Virus record (IMG/VR): IMGVR_UViG_3300017990_000045
Coordinates: 1-32,420 of that record
Origin: a virus
Length of the DNA stretch: 32,420 nucleotides
Strand: one strand, 5' to 3'
In this document: in pieces, positions 16,635 through 25,086 of the stretch
Layout: every line of letters begins with the position of its first letter
Position numbering within the stretch: position 1 is the first letter of the stretch
The notes under the pieces: model-generated
Databases searched by the model: none
What the model saw: only the letters and a program-made list of their open reading frames with translations
What the model was told of the DNA's origin: nothing
Position numbers and translations under genes: made by a program

Positions 16635-17597
16635 TTAAGAAACTGGGGTATCAAAGAATACACCAAGATCAGCAGCTACCTGCTTCATGTCAAAAGCCAT
16701 GTCGATTTCAGCACGGTCACTTTCGAGGTGAACCATGCGGAACTTCTTCATGCGAGTTCCCATAGCTCCGGCTCCCAAGAGTCCAGTCCAACTGAACATA
16801 TAGCCTGCTGATGGCTGAAGGAGAGAAGGAGTTGGGTTAGCATACGCCAACAAAGCGTGTTTGCCGTAGATGTACTGCATACTTCTTGTAGCACCTTCCG
16901 CAGCAATATTGTTTGTGGCACGAGCAACAACGTACTTCTGTACGCCAAAGAGACTTGCAAGAAGTTCTTCTTGAAGAATGGCTTTTTGGACGTACTTAAT
17001 ACGATCTCTAATGTCTGGGTGGTTCTTCAAGGCTCTGTGAACCGCTGGAGAAACAACAAAGACGTTAGGTCGCATACCTGTTTTCTCACCCATTGCGTCC
17101 TGCTGTTCTTCAACGTCCTCGATAGGAGTAGAAGAGGCATTATCCCAAAGGGTTGAAGGAGTGATATCACCACCAGTAGTAGAGCCTGTCCACTTGCTGC
17201 CAGTAAAATACTCACTTACGAATTGCTTTTCTTTGCGAAGCATACCTTTTTGCGACAAGAAGAGAGTTGCGTCTCTGTCTGCGTCGAGAGGTTGGTCTGT
17301 ATTTGCTCTGATTTGGTCAGAAATATCCTTGTGAAGCGACCAGACGTCACAAGAATAGTTGTCTGTTTCAAGCTCGTAGCCAGAACCGGAAGATTCCGTA
17401 CCTGGAGCACGCTTTTCCATTTCGTCTCTGAACCATGAGTCTCTGTCATACTTGTAGTAGACGTCTGACTTCTTAGGTACTGGAACAGCAGGAAAAATCT
17501 TATCAGCGATAAAATTTTCTGCCGACTGAATGTATGCTACGGAGATGTTAGTCAACGGTCGGTCAACATGAACATCGCTCAGGGTTGGTTGTGGCAT
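16635..17597 (-). CDS. Major capsid protein (HK97-fold type)
   Basis: The product is 320 residues long. It has the pattern NISVAYIQSAENFIADKIFPAVPVP near the N terminus, then YYKYDRDSWFRDEMEKRAPG, RANTDQPLDADRDAT and RPNVFVVSPAVHRALKNHPDI, typical of a widely spread family of phage major capsid proteins. There is no long N-terminal delta domain. A separate scaffold gene lies two genes upstream. The gene starts at an ATG with an AGGAGGT ribosome binding site. Strong signals are expected for the most abundant virion protein. Confidence 0.9.
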   Translation of the reverse strand: MPQPTLSDVHVDRPLTNISVAYIQSAENFIADKIFPAVPVPKKSDVYYKYDRDSWFRDEMEKRAPGTESSGSGYELETDNYSCDVWSLHKDISDQIRANTDQPLDADRDATLFLSQKGMLRKEKQFVSEYFTGSKWTGSTTGGDITPSTLWDNASSTPIEDVEEQQDAMGEKTGMRPNVFVVSPAVHRALKNHPDIRDRIKYVQKAILQEELLASLFGVQKYVVARATNNIAAEGATRSMQYIYGKHALLAYANPTPSLLQPSAGYMFSWTGLLGAGAMGTRMKKFRMVHLESDRAEIDMAFDMKQVAADLGVFFDTPVS

Positions 17598-17610
17598 GAC
17601 TTACCTCCTA

Positions 17611-17982
17611 TTATGCTACACGGCCAAAACGAGTTAAAACAACGCTAACGATCTCGTCAGCACCACTTGCTGCTTCCAAAGCTCTGCCAACAATGTAGTT
17701 GCCAGACACTGCGGTAATGAGCTTACCGGAAGCGTTTACTGCCAAAAGTGCTCCTTTAGCAAAAGCGGCTCCGGCTACAGCTTTCGACTTACCAAGGACG
17801 GTAACTTTTCCTGCTGAACCAAGTGCTGGCTTGTCTTGAAGGATGCCATCACAGGCTTCACCTGCTGCCGAACAAACTGCAAAGCCAGTTGCACTAAACT
17901 TGACACCGAGAAATTGGCTTGAGGTGTAATCGCCATCAGCCGTTTCTGTTCCGATTGAGAATCCCAATTGTTCTGTAGCCAT
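17611..17982 (-). CDS. Capsid decoration-like protein (DUF2190 type)
   Basis: This gene encodes 123 residues, rich in Gly, Ala and Val and strongly beta. Patterns such as FSATGFAVCSAAGEACDGILQDKP, AVAGAAFAKGALLAVNASGKLITA and YIVGRALEAASGADEIVSVVL match DUF2190-type capsid cement proteins. These lie between scaffold and major capsid genes in many phages and bind the shell after expansion. The start overlaps the scaffold stop as TAATG, behind GAGGAGGG. Confidence 0.8.
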   Translation of the reverse strand: MATEQLGFSIGTETADGDYTSSQFLGVKFSATGFAVCSAAGEACDGILQDKPALGSAGKVTVLGKSKAVAGAAFAKGALLAVNASGKLITAVSGNYIVGRALEAASGADEIVSVVLTRFGRVA

Positions 17983-18938
17983 TACATAGCCCTCCTCTTC
18001 TCATCTTCGTATTCTTTGTAAAGCTCAGGGTTTCGCTTTAGAACGAGGTCGATTGCTTCTGCTTTAGAAATTGACTCTTTTTTTGCAACTTCTTCAGCAG
18101 TTTTTTCGATCTTTGTCCAAGCATCTGCGCCTGCGTTAATTCCACCAGTGGTGCCTTTTTCTTCAAAAAGACTTCCTTCCTCAATTTTGCTGTTTGCAGC
18201 TTTGAGGATTTCTTCGACAGCTTTTCCATTCTCAGGATCAGCGTCATGAACTGACTTCAGAACCTTGGCAAGTTTCGTAGCGTCCTCGCCGAGGTGTCCG
18301 TAAGACTTCGCTTTTTCTTCAAATTCTTTGAGGATGCGAGCGTCTTTTTCCGCTGCGAGCTTGTCAGCAAGAGTCTTGTTCTCAGATTTTTGATCTTCAA
18401 GAGACTTCGCTAATTGCTCATTTGATTTACACACAACTTCGAGAGCAGGACGAATGTTCTCGTCTACGCCATCGAGATCCCAAGAACCATCTTCTTTCCG
18501 AACTGGAACTTTAGTGGGCATACCTTCTCCTTCCTTGTTTTCTGTGGGTTTGTCACCCTCTTTATTGACTGAGCTTTGATCACCGTCTTTGTCATCCTCA
18601 GATTTTCCATCTTCAGAATCTTCTTTCTCGGTGTCGCAACCCATCTCTTTGAGGGCTTTCATCAACTTCTCTTTCGAGAGAGGAGATTCATCTGCCCCTA
18701 CCATCTTCAAAATTGCTTTTAGAACTTTCGTTCCATCTTCTTCAAGACCGAGGCTTTTGGCAACCTTGTCAACCGCCTCCTCGTCTTTTAGACCCTCTTT
18801 GAGGATCGCTTCCAAAAGTTTGTCCATGTCCAAGTCTCCATTTTCTTTGACAACCAAAAACCTTTTCTTCTTATTAGCGCCTTTCGGAACTAAAGAAACC
18901 TCATAACCAGTTAAGTCTTTCAACTGGGTTAAAGCCAT
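17982..18938 (-). CDS. Prohead scaffold protein
   Basis: The frame is open further upstream, but the ATG at 18938 overlaps the stop of the protease gene as TAATG and follows GAGAGGAG, so I start there, giving 318 residues. The N terminus has LTGYEVSLVPKGANKKKRFLV, a pattern found at the start of phage scaffolds next to XkdF-type proteases. Residues 25 to 160 are acidic and disordered. Residues 165 to 230 form a coiled coil (EQLAKSLEDQKSENKTLADK). The scaffold shapes the procapsid and would be removed by the protease encoded just before it. Confidence 0.8.
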   Translation of the reverse strand: MALTQLKDLTGYEVSLVPKGANKKKRFLVVKENGDLDMDKLLEAILKEGLKDEEAVDKVAKSLGLEEDGTKVLKAILKMVGADESPLSKEKLMKALKEMGCDTEKEDSEDGKSEDDKDGDQSSVNKEGDKPTENKEGEGMPTKVPVRKEDGSWDLDGVDENIRPALEVVCKSNEQLAKSLEDQKSENKTLADKLAAEKDARILKEFEEKAKSYGHLGEDATKLAKVLKSVHDADPENGKAVEEILKAANSKIEEGSLFEEKGTTGGINAGADAWTKIEKTAEEVAKKESISKAEAIDLVLKRNPELYKEYEDEKRRAM

Positions 18939-20131
18939 TATTCGAGCTCCTCTCTTACTCCAAAGCCACCAACAGAAAAGCCATTGATTTCTCCGTCTTT
19001 GACCATCTGCCATGTGTCAGGATTGTAGATTTTGATACCTAACAACCAGCTACCTTTCTTTACTAACTCACCATTCAGTTCAAAGTCAACTGGTGCGATG
19101 TAGCTCTCGGCCACGACTGCGTCCTCTTCATCTTTGTGCCTAAAGCCCACAACCCTATGATTTATAAGGTAATCATGTGCTGTCTCTTCTATGTCAGCAG
19201 GGATCATAATGTCCTCTTGCTGATCGACTTCCATTGGTTCAAGAACAACACCAAGTACGAACTGCTTTTCATTATCGGCCTTGAGGATCGACGCTTTAAT
19301 TTTTTCGTTAGATTTTTTTTCTTTTTCTATCGAACTTTTTGATGTTTCGTCAGTGATCTCTTCCACCTTGAAACCTAGTGCTGCTGCTGCGAGAAGTGAA
19401 GTTTCATCAATTTGCTTTAAAATAGAGGTCTTCAAGAAGTCTCGGCCCTTTCTTAACTCATACCAATCTGAACTTTTTGACTTGGTCGGATAGATGCCAT
19501 CGTAAGACTTGAACAGTGCGGCTTTTGTCCTTTTTTGGCTCAAAGCCCATCTCACTGCTTCGTGCAACTCTGTTATGCTTGTAATCCATTTTATCTCAAC
19601 TACCTCGACAAGCCCACTACCAATTAGATTTTTTCTTGAGAACTCTATCATCTTCTGTCTACGGTCAGCAAAAGGAGCCTCTACAATGTTATCTCCCCAG
19701 AACAGTAGATCAATCAAGTAGATTTTTGGAACTTCCCCACTATCTTCACTAGGAACCATCACAACTTCAGCGGTAAAGTCCTCATCGGCTTCCAATGTTG
19801 CTTCTTTAAGTTGGCCTATGACGTTCTTGGAAGGTTCGTCCTCAAGTTTCAGAATCGCTCGTTCGCCTTGTTTGGCAAGCAGTCCACGTATTCCTTTGTA
19901 TAGTGGTTGAACTGCCACCTCACCACGACCTTGTGACCAAGCCCATGCGTCTTCGATTGAGTCGTAGTTTTCTATATCGTCAATTTCATCAGAAATGTCA
20001 GCCTTTTGCAGTCGAAAAGGCTCTATGTTTTTCTTCACAGAGCAACTTCCGACAGATTCAGCCACAGAATTATTGCCAGAATTAGATTCAGCAAGTCTTT
20101 CCGGCAGAGTTTTTCCTTCTTTTTCACTCAT
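18938..20131 (-). CDS. XkdF-like prohead protease fused to an inactive DNA-ligase-like domain
   Basis: I start at the ATG at 20131, which overlaps the previous stop and follows GGAGGGGG, giving 397 residues. Residues 285 to 397 match the XkdF protease family (FVLGVVLEPMEVDQQEDIMIP, AESYIAPVDF, GEINGFSVGGFG). Residues about 70 to 235 resemble an ATP-dependent DNA ligase core: LYKGIRG at 77 to 83, AEVVMV near 121, YLIDLLFWGD at 138 to 147, DRR at 156, and FKSYDGIYP at 207 followed by SSDWYELRK. In active ligases motif I reads KxDG. Here the lysine position is Leu77 and the aspartate is Lys79, so adenylation is unlikely. The fused domain may bind DNA or the scaffold. Confidence 0.75.
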   Translation of the reverse strand: MSEKEGKTLPERLAESNSGNNSVAESVGSCSVKKNIEPFRLQKADISDEIDDIENYDSIEDAWAWSQGRGEVAVQPLYKGIRGLLAKQGERAILKLEDEPSKNVIGQLKEATLEADEDFTAEVVMVPSEDSGEVPKIYLIDLLFWGDNIVEAPFADRRQKMIEFSRKNLIGSGLVEVVEIKWITSITELHEAVRWALSQKRTKAALFKSYDGIYPTKSKSSDWYELRKGRDFLKTSILKQIDETSLLAAAALGFKVEEITDETSKSSIEKEKKSNEKIKASILKADNEKQFVLGVVLEPMEVDQQEDIMIPADIEETAHDYLINHRVVGFRHKDEEDAVVAESYIAPVDFELNGELVKKGSWLLGIKIYNPDTWQMVKDGEINGFSVGGFGVREELE

Positions 20132-21150
20132 ATAGCCCCCTCCAATTCTATAGACCAAGAGCAGTTACAGTTTGGGTGAGCCGGAGGATGAGGAACAGAC
20201 TCACCATTCCTCAGCGTAAACTCACCGTCAACTGGGACAGTTTTGCCTTGCATGGGTTTGCAGATTTTGCACACTCGATCATAAGGTGTGACGATCCACT
20301 TTTTCTTTGCCTTGCTCCTGTCGAAGAGTCCAGCATCAGCGTTCTGGTTTACCACCTCCATCAAGCCCCTGTTGTTTGCGGTCATTGATTCGGTTCTGGC
20401 TATCAGCTCACTGCGGTACTTTAATTGTTTTTGGGTGTACCTTTCTACAGCGTCCTCTAGGCGGCGTCCTCTCATGCCTGAGGCCATTAGTTTTTCCCGA
20501 CGATTTATCACGGCGGTAACTTGGCGGTCGTTCAGGCCGACTATTTGACGGATCATCTTGGCACTTTCACGAGGAGGCAAACCTTCATTGATTGATCGCA
20601 TGACTATCTGTTGTATGCCTTTTTGAGTGCTATCCTTTATGTTTGTAACCAGTTCGCCTATGTGATTCTCCATCCAGTTTTTAATAGCAGGATTTTCTGC
20701 GTCAAAAGTCACATCAGGCTTCAGCGTAGGAATTAACCGTTGAATAGATTTTCTGAAAAGGAATTTTGATTTTTCTGCCGACTCTGAGACACCGTCCAAA
20801 ACGACCTTATCAATGCCTTTTATAGCCCCTCTAAAGTCATCCCACGGCACTACGTTGAGAGCTTCGGCTACATCGGCCTTGGAGATCGCAGCTGCTAGGT
20901 CATTGAGGTCGATGTTCTTCTTGAAGGCGTTTATACCCCTGACGAGCGAGGCCCGTATGATCGGCCTCAACCTCTGAGCTATTCTTTGTAATGCCTGATA
21001 CTCCGGCGACTGTGGCTTACCCCTTGTTCTGGGGATCTTGGGGAAGGTCGGGTCTTTGTTGATAGCTTCACGAGTGTCTTCGTGCCAGAAATCTCCGCAA
21101 GAGCAACCTTCTTCATGTGTCGATTTCGCTACAAAGCGTATTTGACTCAT
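20128..21150 (-). CDS. Mu F-like minor head / head morphogenesis protein
   Basis: The product has 340 residues. The N terminus holds a CSCGDFWH cluster. The middle is helical, with the block GIQQIVMRSINEGLPPRESAKMIRQIVGL typical of Mu F-like proteins. The C-terminal module has RSELIARTESMTANNRG, then WIVTPYDRVCKICKPMQGK and HPPAHPNCNCSW, a likely metal site. This family is found with portal proteins and assists head maturation or ejection. It starts at a 4-base overlap with the small basic gene and ends just before the protease gene. Confidence 0.85.
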   Translation of the reverse strand: MSQIRFVAKSTHEEGCSCGDFWHEDTREAINKDPTFPKIPRTRGKPQSPEYQALQRIAQRLRPIIRASLVRGINAFKKNIDLNDLAAAISKADVAEALNVVPWDDFRGAIKGIDKVVLDGVSESAEKSKFLFRKSIQRLIPTLKPDVTFDAENPAIKNWMENHIGELVTNIKDSTQKGIQQIVMRSINEGLPPRESAKMIRQIVGLNDRQVTAVINRREKLMASGMRGRRLEDAVERYTQKQLKYRSELIARTESMTANNRGLMEVVNQNADAGLFDRSKAKKKWIVTPYDRVCKICKPMQGKTVPVDGEFTLRNGESVPHPPAHPNCNCSWSIELEGAI

Positions 21151-21299
21151 TTTTTTCTCCTACGAATAGCAGCGAGTCTTCGACGTTCTTTTCTATTTAG
21201 TTTTCGTGGCTTCTTATCTTGCTCTAGTCTCTCTTCTCTGAGGTCAAGAGGTTTACTGAAATCTGGAGGCCACACTATCGGTTCTTTTTTTTCTTGCAT
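21147..21299 (-). CDS. Small basic protein (50 residues) between portal and head genes
   Basis: A frame of 50 codons starts at an ATG overlapping the portal stop by one base (TAATG) and ends in a TGA that overlaps the start of the Mu F-like gene (ATGA). This perfect fit makes it a real gene despite its size. The product begins MQEKKEPIVWPPDFSKPLDL and ends with a very basic helix (RKERRRLAAIRRRKK). Such a tail could bind DNA or the acidic scaffold. No family is recognised. Confidence 0.7.
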   Translation of the reverse strand: MQEKKEPIVWPPDFSKPLDLREERLEQDKKPRKLNRKERRRLAAIRRRKK

Positions 21300-22597
21300 T
21301 ATAAACCTTCTGAATCTGTATCTGATACTGGAAGTCCGGCTTGTTTACGGAGATGATTCTCTAACTTCTCATCAGGAAACAACATAGCACCTGCGCCAGA
21401 CAGTTGGCCGATATAGGAGCCTAGTTCATTTAGATCGACTGTCTCTATGTCTCCATGTGTGATCTTTGGCAGAGCCATATCAACTGGAAAGTTATTCAGC
21501 TTGAACAACCTTGGAATAGCGAATCTATTGAAAACATCGGCTATGGTGTCAAGCCATGCGCCTATCGCTGTTGAGAACATTTCTGTCTTACTTGAAGCTA
21601 AGGCGAAAGAGCCAACTTTTTCATGCCCCAACAAGATGAAATCAGCCAAGACAGACATGGTTATGCCTTGGTTATATCGCTGTATAATAGCATTGGTGTC
21701 GAACTGACGAGAACCGCCTGATGTTAGCAGTTTAAGGTCATACATCTTGTTGTTGTTCTCATCGTAAGCCATAGGCATGATAACGCCCTCTTGCTCATCA
21801 CGCTTAATCGAGGTTACGATTTTTTTAAGAGCTTCAAGGACAGCTTTATCGGAAGCCGAAGCGTTCTTATCCAGAAGAGACGGAGGACACTCTATTACGG
21901 GAAGTCCTGCTAAGTCTCTCTCAACACCGATTGCTTCAATGTTCTGAATGTTCTTTTTGAAGTACCAAGATCGGTAAGCATTTCTTAGAATCGATTTCCC
22001 TTCTGGGTTGTTCTTCCTTTTTCTGGTTACAAAGTGCAAAGACTTTTCGATAGGAATAACGGCCTGATGGCCTTTGTAGGTATCCCACTGCTCAAATGCT
22101 TCAACAGAGCCATCTTCGCTCATGTGCCATCTAAACCATGTTTCCTGTGCTCTAGGTGGAATTTTCCTCCATCCAATTCTTCCATCAGTGAATTTAGATT
22201 TTTTCGATGGGTCTTTTTCGTCAGGGCCTACCCGCCTTTTGTAGACCAGTTCATGCCAAGACCACCCAAAGACCAACATTGACAGAACCTCAGAGACCAT
22301 TTCCTTCCAAGAGTGAGACATATCCTCCATACACTCTTGTACGGAGTTTGCAGCTTCTAGGTCGTACTCATCTTGGCTTGCCTCCTGAACTTTCCAGTCA
22401 ACCTGCCGTATGAGCATATCTATAGCAAATAATACTGCGCCAACTATCTCATCATTTTCTGACATCTCCCGAAAGACTTGTTGGCCTTTCTCGCCTCTGA
22501 GATCGTTAAGAAATTCTTCATTGATTCGGCCTCCAGTTTCTTTAAGGCCGACCACTCCGAGTTGGTTCATATCTAAATTATTATTTGTCTCAGCCAC
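21299..22597 (-). CDS. Portal protein (DUF935 / Mu gp29-like)
   Basis: The product is 432 residues long. Characteristic parts are NDEIVGAVLFAIDMLIRQVDWKV, the stem region MVSEVLSMLVFGWSWHELVYKRR, and GVERDLAGLPVIECPPSLL. These match the DUF935 / Mu gp29-type portals. The GTG start follows GGAG with nine bases between. The dodecameric portal forms the DNA channel and docks the terminase encoded just upstream. A 65-base gap separates it from the terminase, with no convincing promoter or terminator in it. Confidence 0.85.
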   Translation of the reverse strand: MAETNNNLDMNQLGVVGLKETGGRINEEFLNDLRGEKGQQVFREMSENDEIVGAVLFAIDMLIRQVDWKVQEASQDEYDLEAANSVQECMEDMSHSWKEMVSEVLSMLVFGWSWHELVYKRRVGPDEKDPSKKSKFTDGRIGWRKIPPRAQETWFRWHMSEDGSVEAFEQWDTYKGHQAVIPIEKSLHFVTRKRKNNPEGKSILRNAYRSWYFKKNIQNIEAIGVERDLAGLPVIECPPSLLDKNASASDKAVLEALKKIVTSIKRDEQEGVIMPMAYDENNNKMYDLKLLTSGGSRQFDTNAIIQRYNQGITMSVLADFILLGHEKVGSFALASSKTEMFSTAIGAWLDTIADVFNRFAIPRLFKLNNFPVDMALPKITHGDIETVDLNELGSYIGQLSGAGAMLFPDEKLENHLRKQAGLPVSDTDSEGL

Positions 22598-22662
22598 GTT
22601 CTTGATCTCCGCTTTTTAGTTGCACTAAATACCTGCTGACTCTTACCATAGCACTTAAATGA

Positions 22663-24057
22663 CTAACCTTGCCAGTTACTTGCTTTGGTCATACTGAATG
22701 GAGCCACAGCCTTGCTCTTCTTTTTTGGCCTAAGCCTTGAAATTGCTTGAGTCATTGAGTCCACTTGATCCTTATAATCGCTGTTCGGAAAAGTACAGCA
22801 CTCTTCTATAAATGCCTCAACCCACTTGTGTTTTTTAGGATTAGGTAACCAGACATTACCTGCTTCAATGAAACAAGAAATTGCCTCTGCTCTTGCGATT
22901 TTACTGCCTTTCGGCTGAACTGCTATTATGCCTCCTATTTCGTCCTTGAGGTCGTCAATCAAAGGAGTACCATTGGCAGCATCTTCTACCAGTTTCTCTT
23001 GGCACTCAGGCCACTTTTCGTTTAGTGTTTGCATGGCTTTTTTCGACTTGCGGTAGCCCATTTTTTCTCGGAACTGGTCGATCAAATATATGTTTGCACC
23101 TTTTTTGCCCCAAACCTGACCTACGCAATAGGCAGAGTTTTTCTTCTCCTTGCGTGAAGGGTCCCAAGATTGGATCATCTTTTCTAAGCCATCTGGAACT
23201 TCATCGTAATACCTCCACCATAGGCGTTTGAAGATTTCTCCTTCTTCCGGAGATGGTCTTTGCTGAAACAATGCAGCGAAAAACTTCTCACCGAGGTCGT
23301 TTCTTATGTCTTCCAGAACATCAACTGAGTATCGGTCAGGGCAAAGTGCTTCTCCGACTTCACGTCCTAGTTCATCGTCCTCTTCTGCAATAGCAGGGAA
23401 CCTAAGAACTTTATAGCCGAAATCACCCTCTTGAAGTTTACCTGCCAAGTCTTGCTGATGCCATCTGGTCTGAAGGACGACAATCACGGCTCCAGGTTCG
23501 GCTCGTGTTCTCATGGTCGACTTCATCCAGTCGATGTTTCGCTGACGATAGACAGCACTATTGGCTTCATCCCAGTTTTTAACAGGGTCGTCTATTATTA
23601 TTAAGTGACCACCTTTACCAGTTACAGGCCCACCTATACCTGCCGTGACCATCCCTCCACCTTCGGTAGTGTTCCACCTGTTACTGGCTGATGAGTCCGA
23701 GGCTACCTTAACCGAGATATTTGAATTTTGCTGAATCTCGTTACGAACTTGTCTACCCCAAGTCGAAGAAAACTCAGCGGCGTATGTTGCTAGAATAATT
23801 TTCTTTTTAGGGAAGAGGTCGAGAAACCAGATAGGCACCCACTTAGAAATCAACGTGGACTTACCGTGGCGTGGAGGAACTTCTACGATCAGCTTGCCTC
23901 CACCGTTGGCTACCATTGAGGCAATCTCGTATGAGATTCTTTTGAGGTAATTGTAAGGAACCCACGGCTCATCTATAGAGCAGCGTTCAGCGTAGGTATG
24001 AGGAAACGCTCTCCATAGGTCTCCGGCTAAGTCGATATGTTCTGAGGGATCCGGCAA
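22663..24057 (-). CDS. terL: Terminase large subunit
   Basis: The product has 464 residues. The ATPase domain holds Walker A VPPRHGKST at about 60 to 68 and Walker B LIIIDDP at about 152 to 158, with QTRWHQQDLAG further on. The C-terminal nuclease domain begins at MIQSWDPSRKEKKNSAYCVG, with acidic residues VEDAANGTP and DQVDSMTQA. The start is a TTG. A TGA lies three codons upstream, and no ATG or GTG lies between, so TTG is forced. The enzyme packages DNA through the portal. The small subunit is four genes upstream, with an HNH gene between. Confidence 0.95.
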   Translation of the reverse strand: MPDPSEHIDLAGDLWRAFPHTYAERCSIDEPWVPYNYLKRISYEIASMVANGGGKLIVEVPPRHGKSTLISKWVPIWFLDLFPKKKIILATYAAEFSSTWGRQVRNEIQQNSNISVKVASDSSASNRWNTTEGGGMVTAGIGGPVTGKGGHLIIIDDPVKNWDEANSAVYRQRNIDWMKSTMRTRAEPGAVIVVLQTRWHQQDLAGKLQEGDFGYKVLRFPAIAEEDDELGREVGEALCPDRYSVDVLEDIRNDLGEKFFAALFQQRPSPEEGEIFKRLWWRYYDEVPDGLEKMIQSWDPSRKEKKNSAYCVGQVWGKKGANIYLIDQFREKMGYRKSKKAMQTLNEKWPECQEKLVEDAANGTPLIDDLKDEIGGIIAVQPKGSKIARAEAISCFIEAGNVWLPNPKKHKWVEAFIEECCTFPNSDYKDQVDSMTQAISRLRPKKKSKAVAPFSMTKASNWQG

Positions 24058-24059
24058 GT

Positions 24060-24335
24060 TTAACTCTCAGGGCAAGAACATGGTTTACTCGAGGAAAGGT
24101 CTTTTCTTAACTCGTTGATTTCTCCTTCTTTTTCTTTTATGACTTCCCCAAGTGTCAAGGCATACTGTTTTGTCCTGTTCAACTCATAGATCAGAACTGT
24201 TAGAAGGTCGGTCATATCTAGACCAGTTCCGTGGCCTCTGGTGATGTCCTGCATCTTGATTAAATCTTCTACACCAATTTTTCTAGGGTCTACTGTTTGC
24301 AAAGTCTTGCCATCCACACCAACAATCTTTCCCAT
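24060..24335 (-). CDS. Hypothetical protein with C-terminal coiled coil and CxC tail
   Basis: This 91-residue product starts MGKIVGVDGKTLQTVDPRK, has a helical middle (DMTDLLTVLIYELNRTKQYA), a short coiled coil (GEVIKEKEGEINELRKDL) and a PCSCPES end with a CxC pair. It sits between the zinc-ribbon gene and the terminase, with 2 bases before the terminase start codon. A GGAG ribosome binding site precedes its ATG. Its position suggests a packaging helper, but no family is recognised. Confidence 0.7.
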   Translation of the reverse strand: MGKIVGVDGKTLQTVDPRKIGVEDLIKMQDITRGHGTGLDMTDLLTVLIYELNRTKQYALTLGEVIKEKEGEINELRKDLSSSKPCSCPES

Positions 24336-24561
24336 CGTCTAATCTCCAAATTCTTTTCGTTTCAGCCATGTGATTTCTATTAAATCGCCTTTTATGCTCA
24401 TGCTTACTAATTCTGATACTGCTACATCGTTCTGCACAGTCGGAAAAAAAGAAATAATGTGGACTATTTTTTGATACTCGAAAAGTCCGACCACAACCTC
24501 CGGCACAAATCCTTGTCTCCATCTCAACGTCCTGACCGTAGACAGTCATAGTTTCACTCAT
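24283..24561 (-). CDS. Zinc-ribbon-like small protein, possibly frameshifted at its 3' end
   Basis: The start overlaps the HNH stop as ATGA, so this frame is the true beginning. The N-terminal half has a zinc-ribbon pattern: C19-x3-C23, then C42-x3-C46 (RICAGGCGRTF and SDCAERC). As read, the product is 92 residues and overlaps the next gene by 53 bases, unusual here. A second frame, open from 24527, ends at 24339 just before the next start and gives a more protein-like C terminus (VSMSIKGDLIEITWLKRKEFGD). A +1 shift or a one-base error after the second cysteine pair would join them. The true end is therefore uncertain. Confidence 0.55.
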   Translation of the reverse strand: MSETMTVYGQDVEMETRICAGGCGRTFRVSKNSPHYFFFSDCAERCSSIRISKHEHKRRFNRNHMAETKRIWRLDDGKDCWCGWQDFANSRP

Positions 24562-24908
24562 AGTTCGCCAATCTCCAGTTGGTTTACTAAACTGTCCATT
24601 GCTCTGAGCATCAATTTCGGTGCTACATCGGGGTATTTCTCCATGAGATATCTTTCGATGAGATGAACTGCGAATAAATGGGGTCTGAGAATGCCACAGT
24701 CGCCCCAGAATCGACGTTCTCCGATGTGATGTAACTTTGCATGTAATTCTGCCCGAAGCGGCACAGACCAGTAGTCTGACGGTTTCTGACCAAACCCTCG
24801 ATTAGCGTCGATAGTCAGGTGATGTGCGATTACTTCATAGTCGGAACCTGTCACTACACATTTTTGCTGTCTTATCCATTCAAGATATTTCTTGTTCTTT
24901 GCAGGCAA
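24558..24908 (-). CDS. HNH-like nuclease (DUF968/Ref type)
   Basis: The start is a TTG with GTGGAG seven bases upstream, giving 116 residues. An ATG at 24950 would extend the protein by 14 residues but has no ribosome binding site and increases the overlap with the previous gene to 71 bases. The product has KNKKYLEWIRQQKCVVTG, VIAHHLT, then KPSDYWSVPLRAELHAKLHHIGERRFW, matching phage DUF968/Ref-like HNH-type nucleases with a His-rich metal site. HNH nucleases beside the terminase assist DNA packaging cleavage in several phages. Here that role is inferred from position. Confidence 0.75.
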   Translation of the reverse strand: MPAKNKKYLEWIRQQKCVVTGSDYEVIAHHLTIDANRGFGQKPSDYWSVPLRAELHAKLHHIGERRFWGDCGILRPHLFAVHLIERYLMEKYPDVAPKLMLRAMDSLVNQLEIGEL

Positions 24909-25086
24909 TGTATTTCTCCACTTTTTGTTTGTACCTATTCCTGAAGTCATTCATATTCTTGTGGAAGTCTTTATCGTTCTGTATTCGCTCAGTAAATTTC
25001 TCTTCTCCGCAGTGCCACTTGATTATGAACATATTTCTTTTATGCAGGTAATCGGTCGAGTCTATAGCGTATTCTTCACTTTTCAT
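24880..25086 (-). CDS. Small hypothetical protein, 68 residues
   Basis: The ATG overlaps the end of the small terminase gene by 11 bases, and the frame fills a stretch that would otherwise be empty. The product has FIIKWHCGEEKFTERIQ and a helical, charged C-terminal half (FRNRYKQKVEKYIACKEQEIS). Its end overlaps the start of the HNH gene by 29 bases if that gene uses TTG. It has a weak ribosome binding site and no family is recognised. It could be a true small gene or a chance frame. Confidence 0.5.
   Translation of the reverse strand: MKSEEYAIDSTDYLHKRNMFIIKWHCGEEKFTERIQNDKDFHKNMNDFRNRYKQKVEKYIACKEQEIS

Noticed and set aside
18938-20158. An active ATP-dependent DNA ligase, and a longer start at 20158
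   Set aside because: Motif I lacks the catalytic lysine and the following aspartate. The earlier start has no ribosome binding site, whereas the ATG at 20131 follows GGAGGGGG and overlaps the previous stop.
22598-22662. A promoter or terminator between terminase and portal
   Set aside because: The best -10-like hexamer has only about four matching bases and no good -35. No hairpin with a U-run is visible.
24339-24527. A 62-codon frame as an independent gene
   Set aside because: Its N-terminal half reads poorly as protein and has no ribosome binding site, while the overlapping frame holds a good zinc-ribbon pattern. Only its last third looks real, so I treat it as a possible frameshift continuation.
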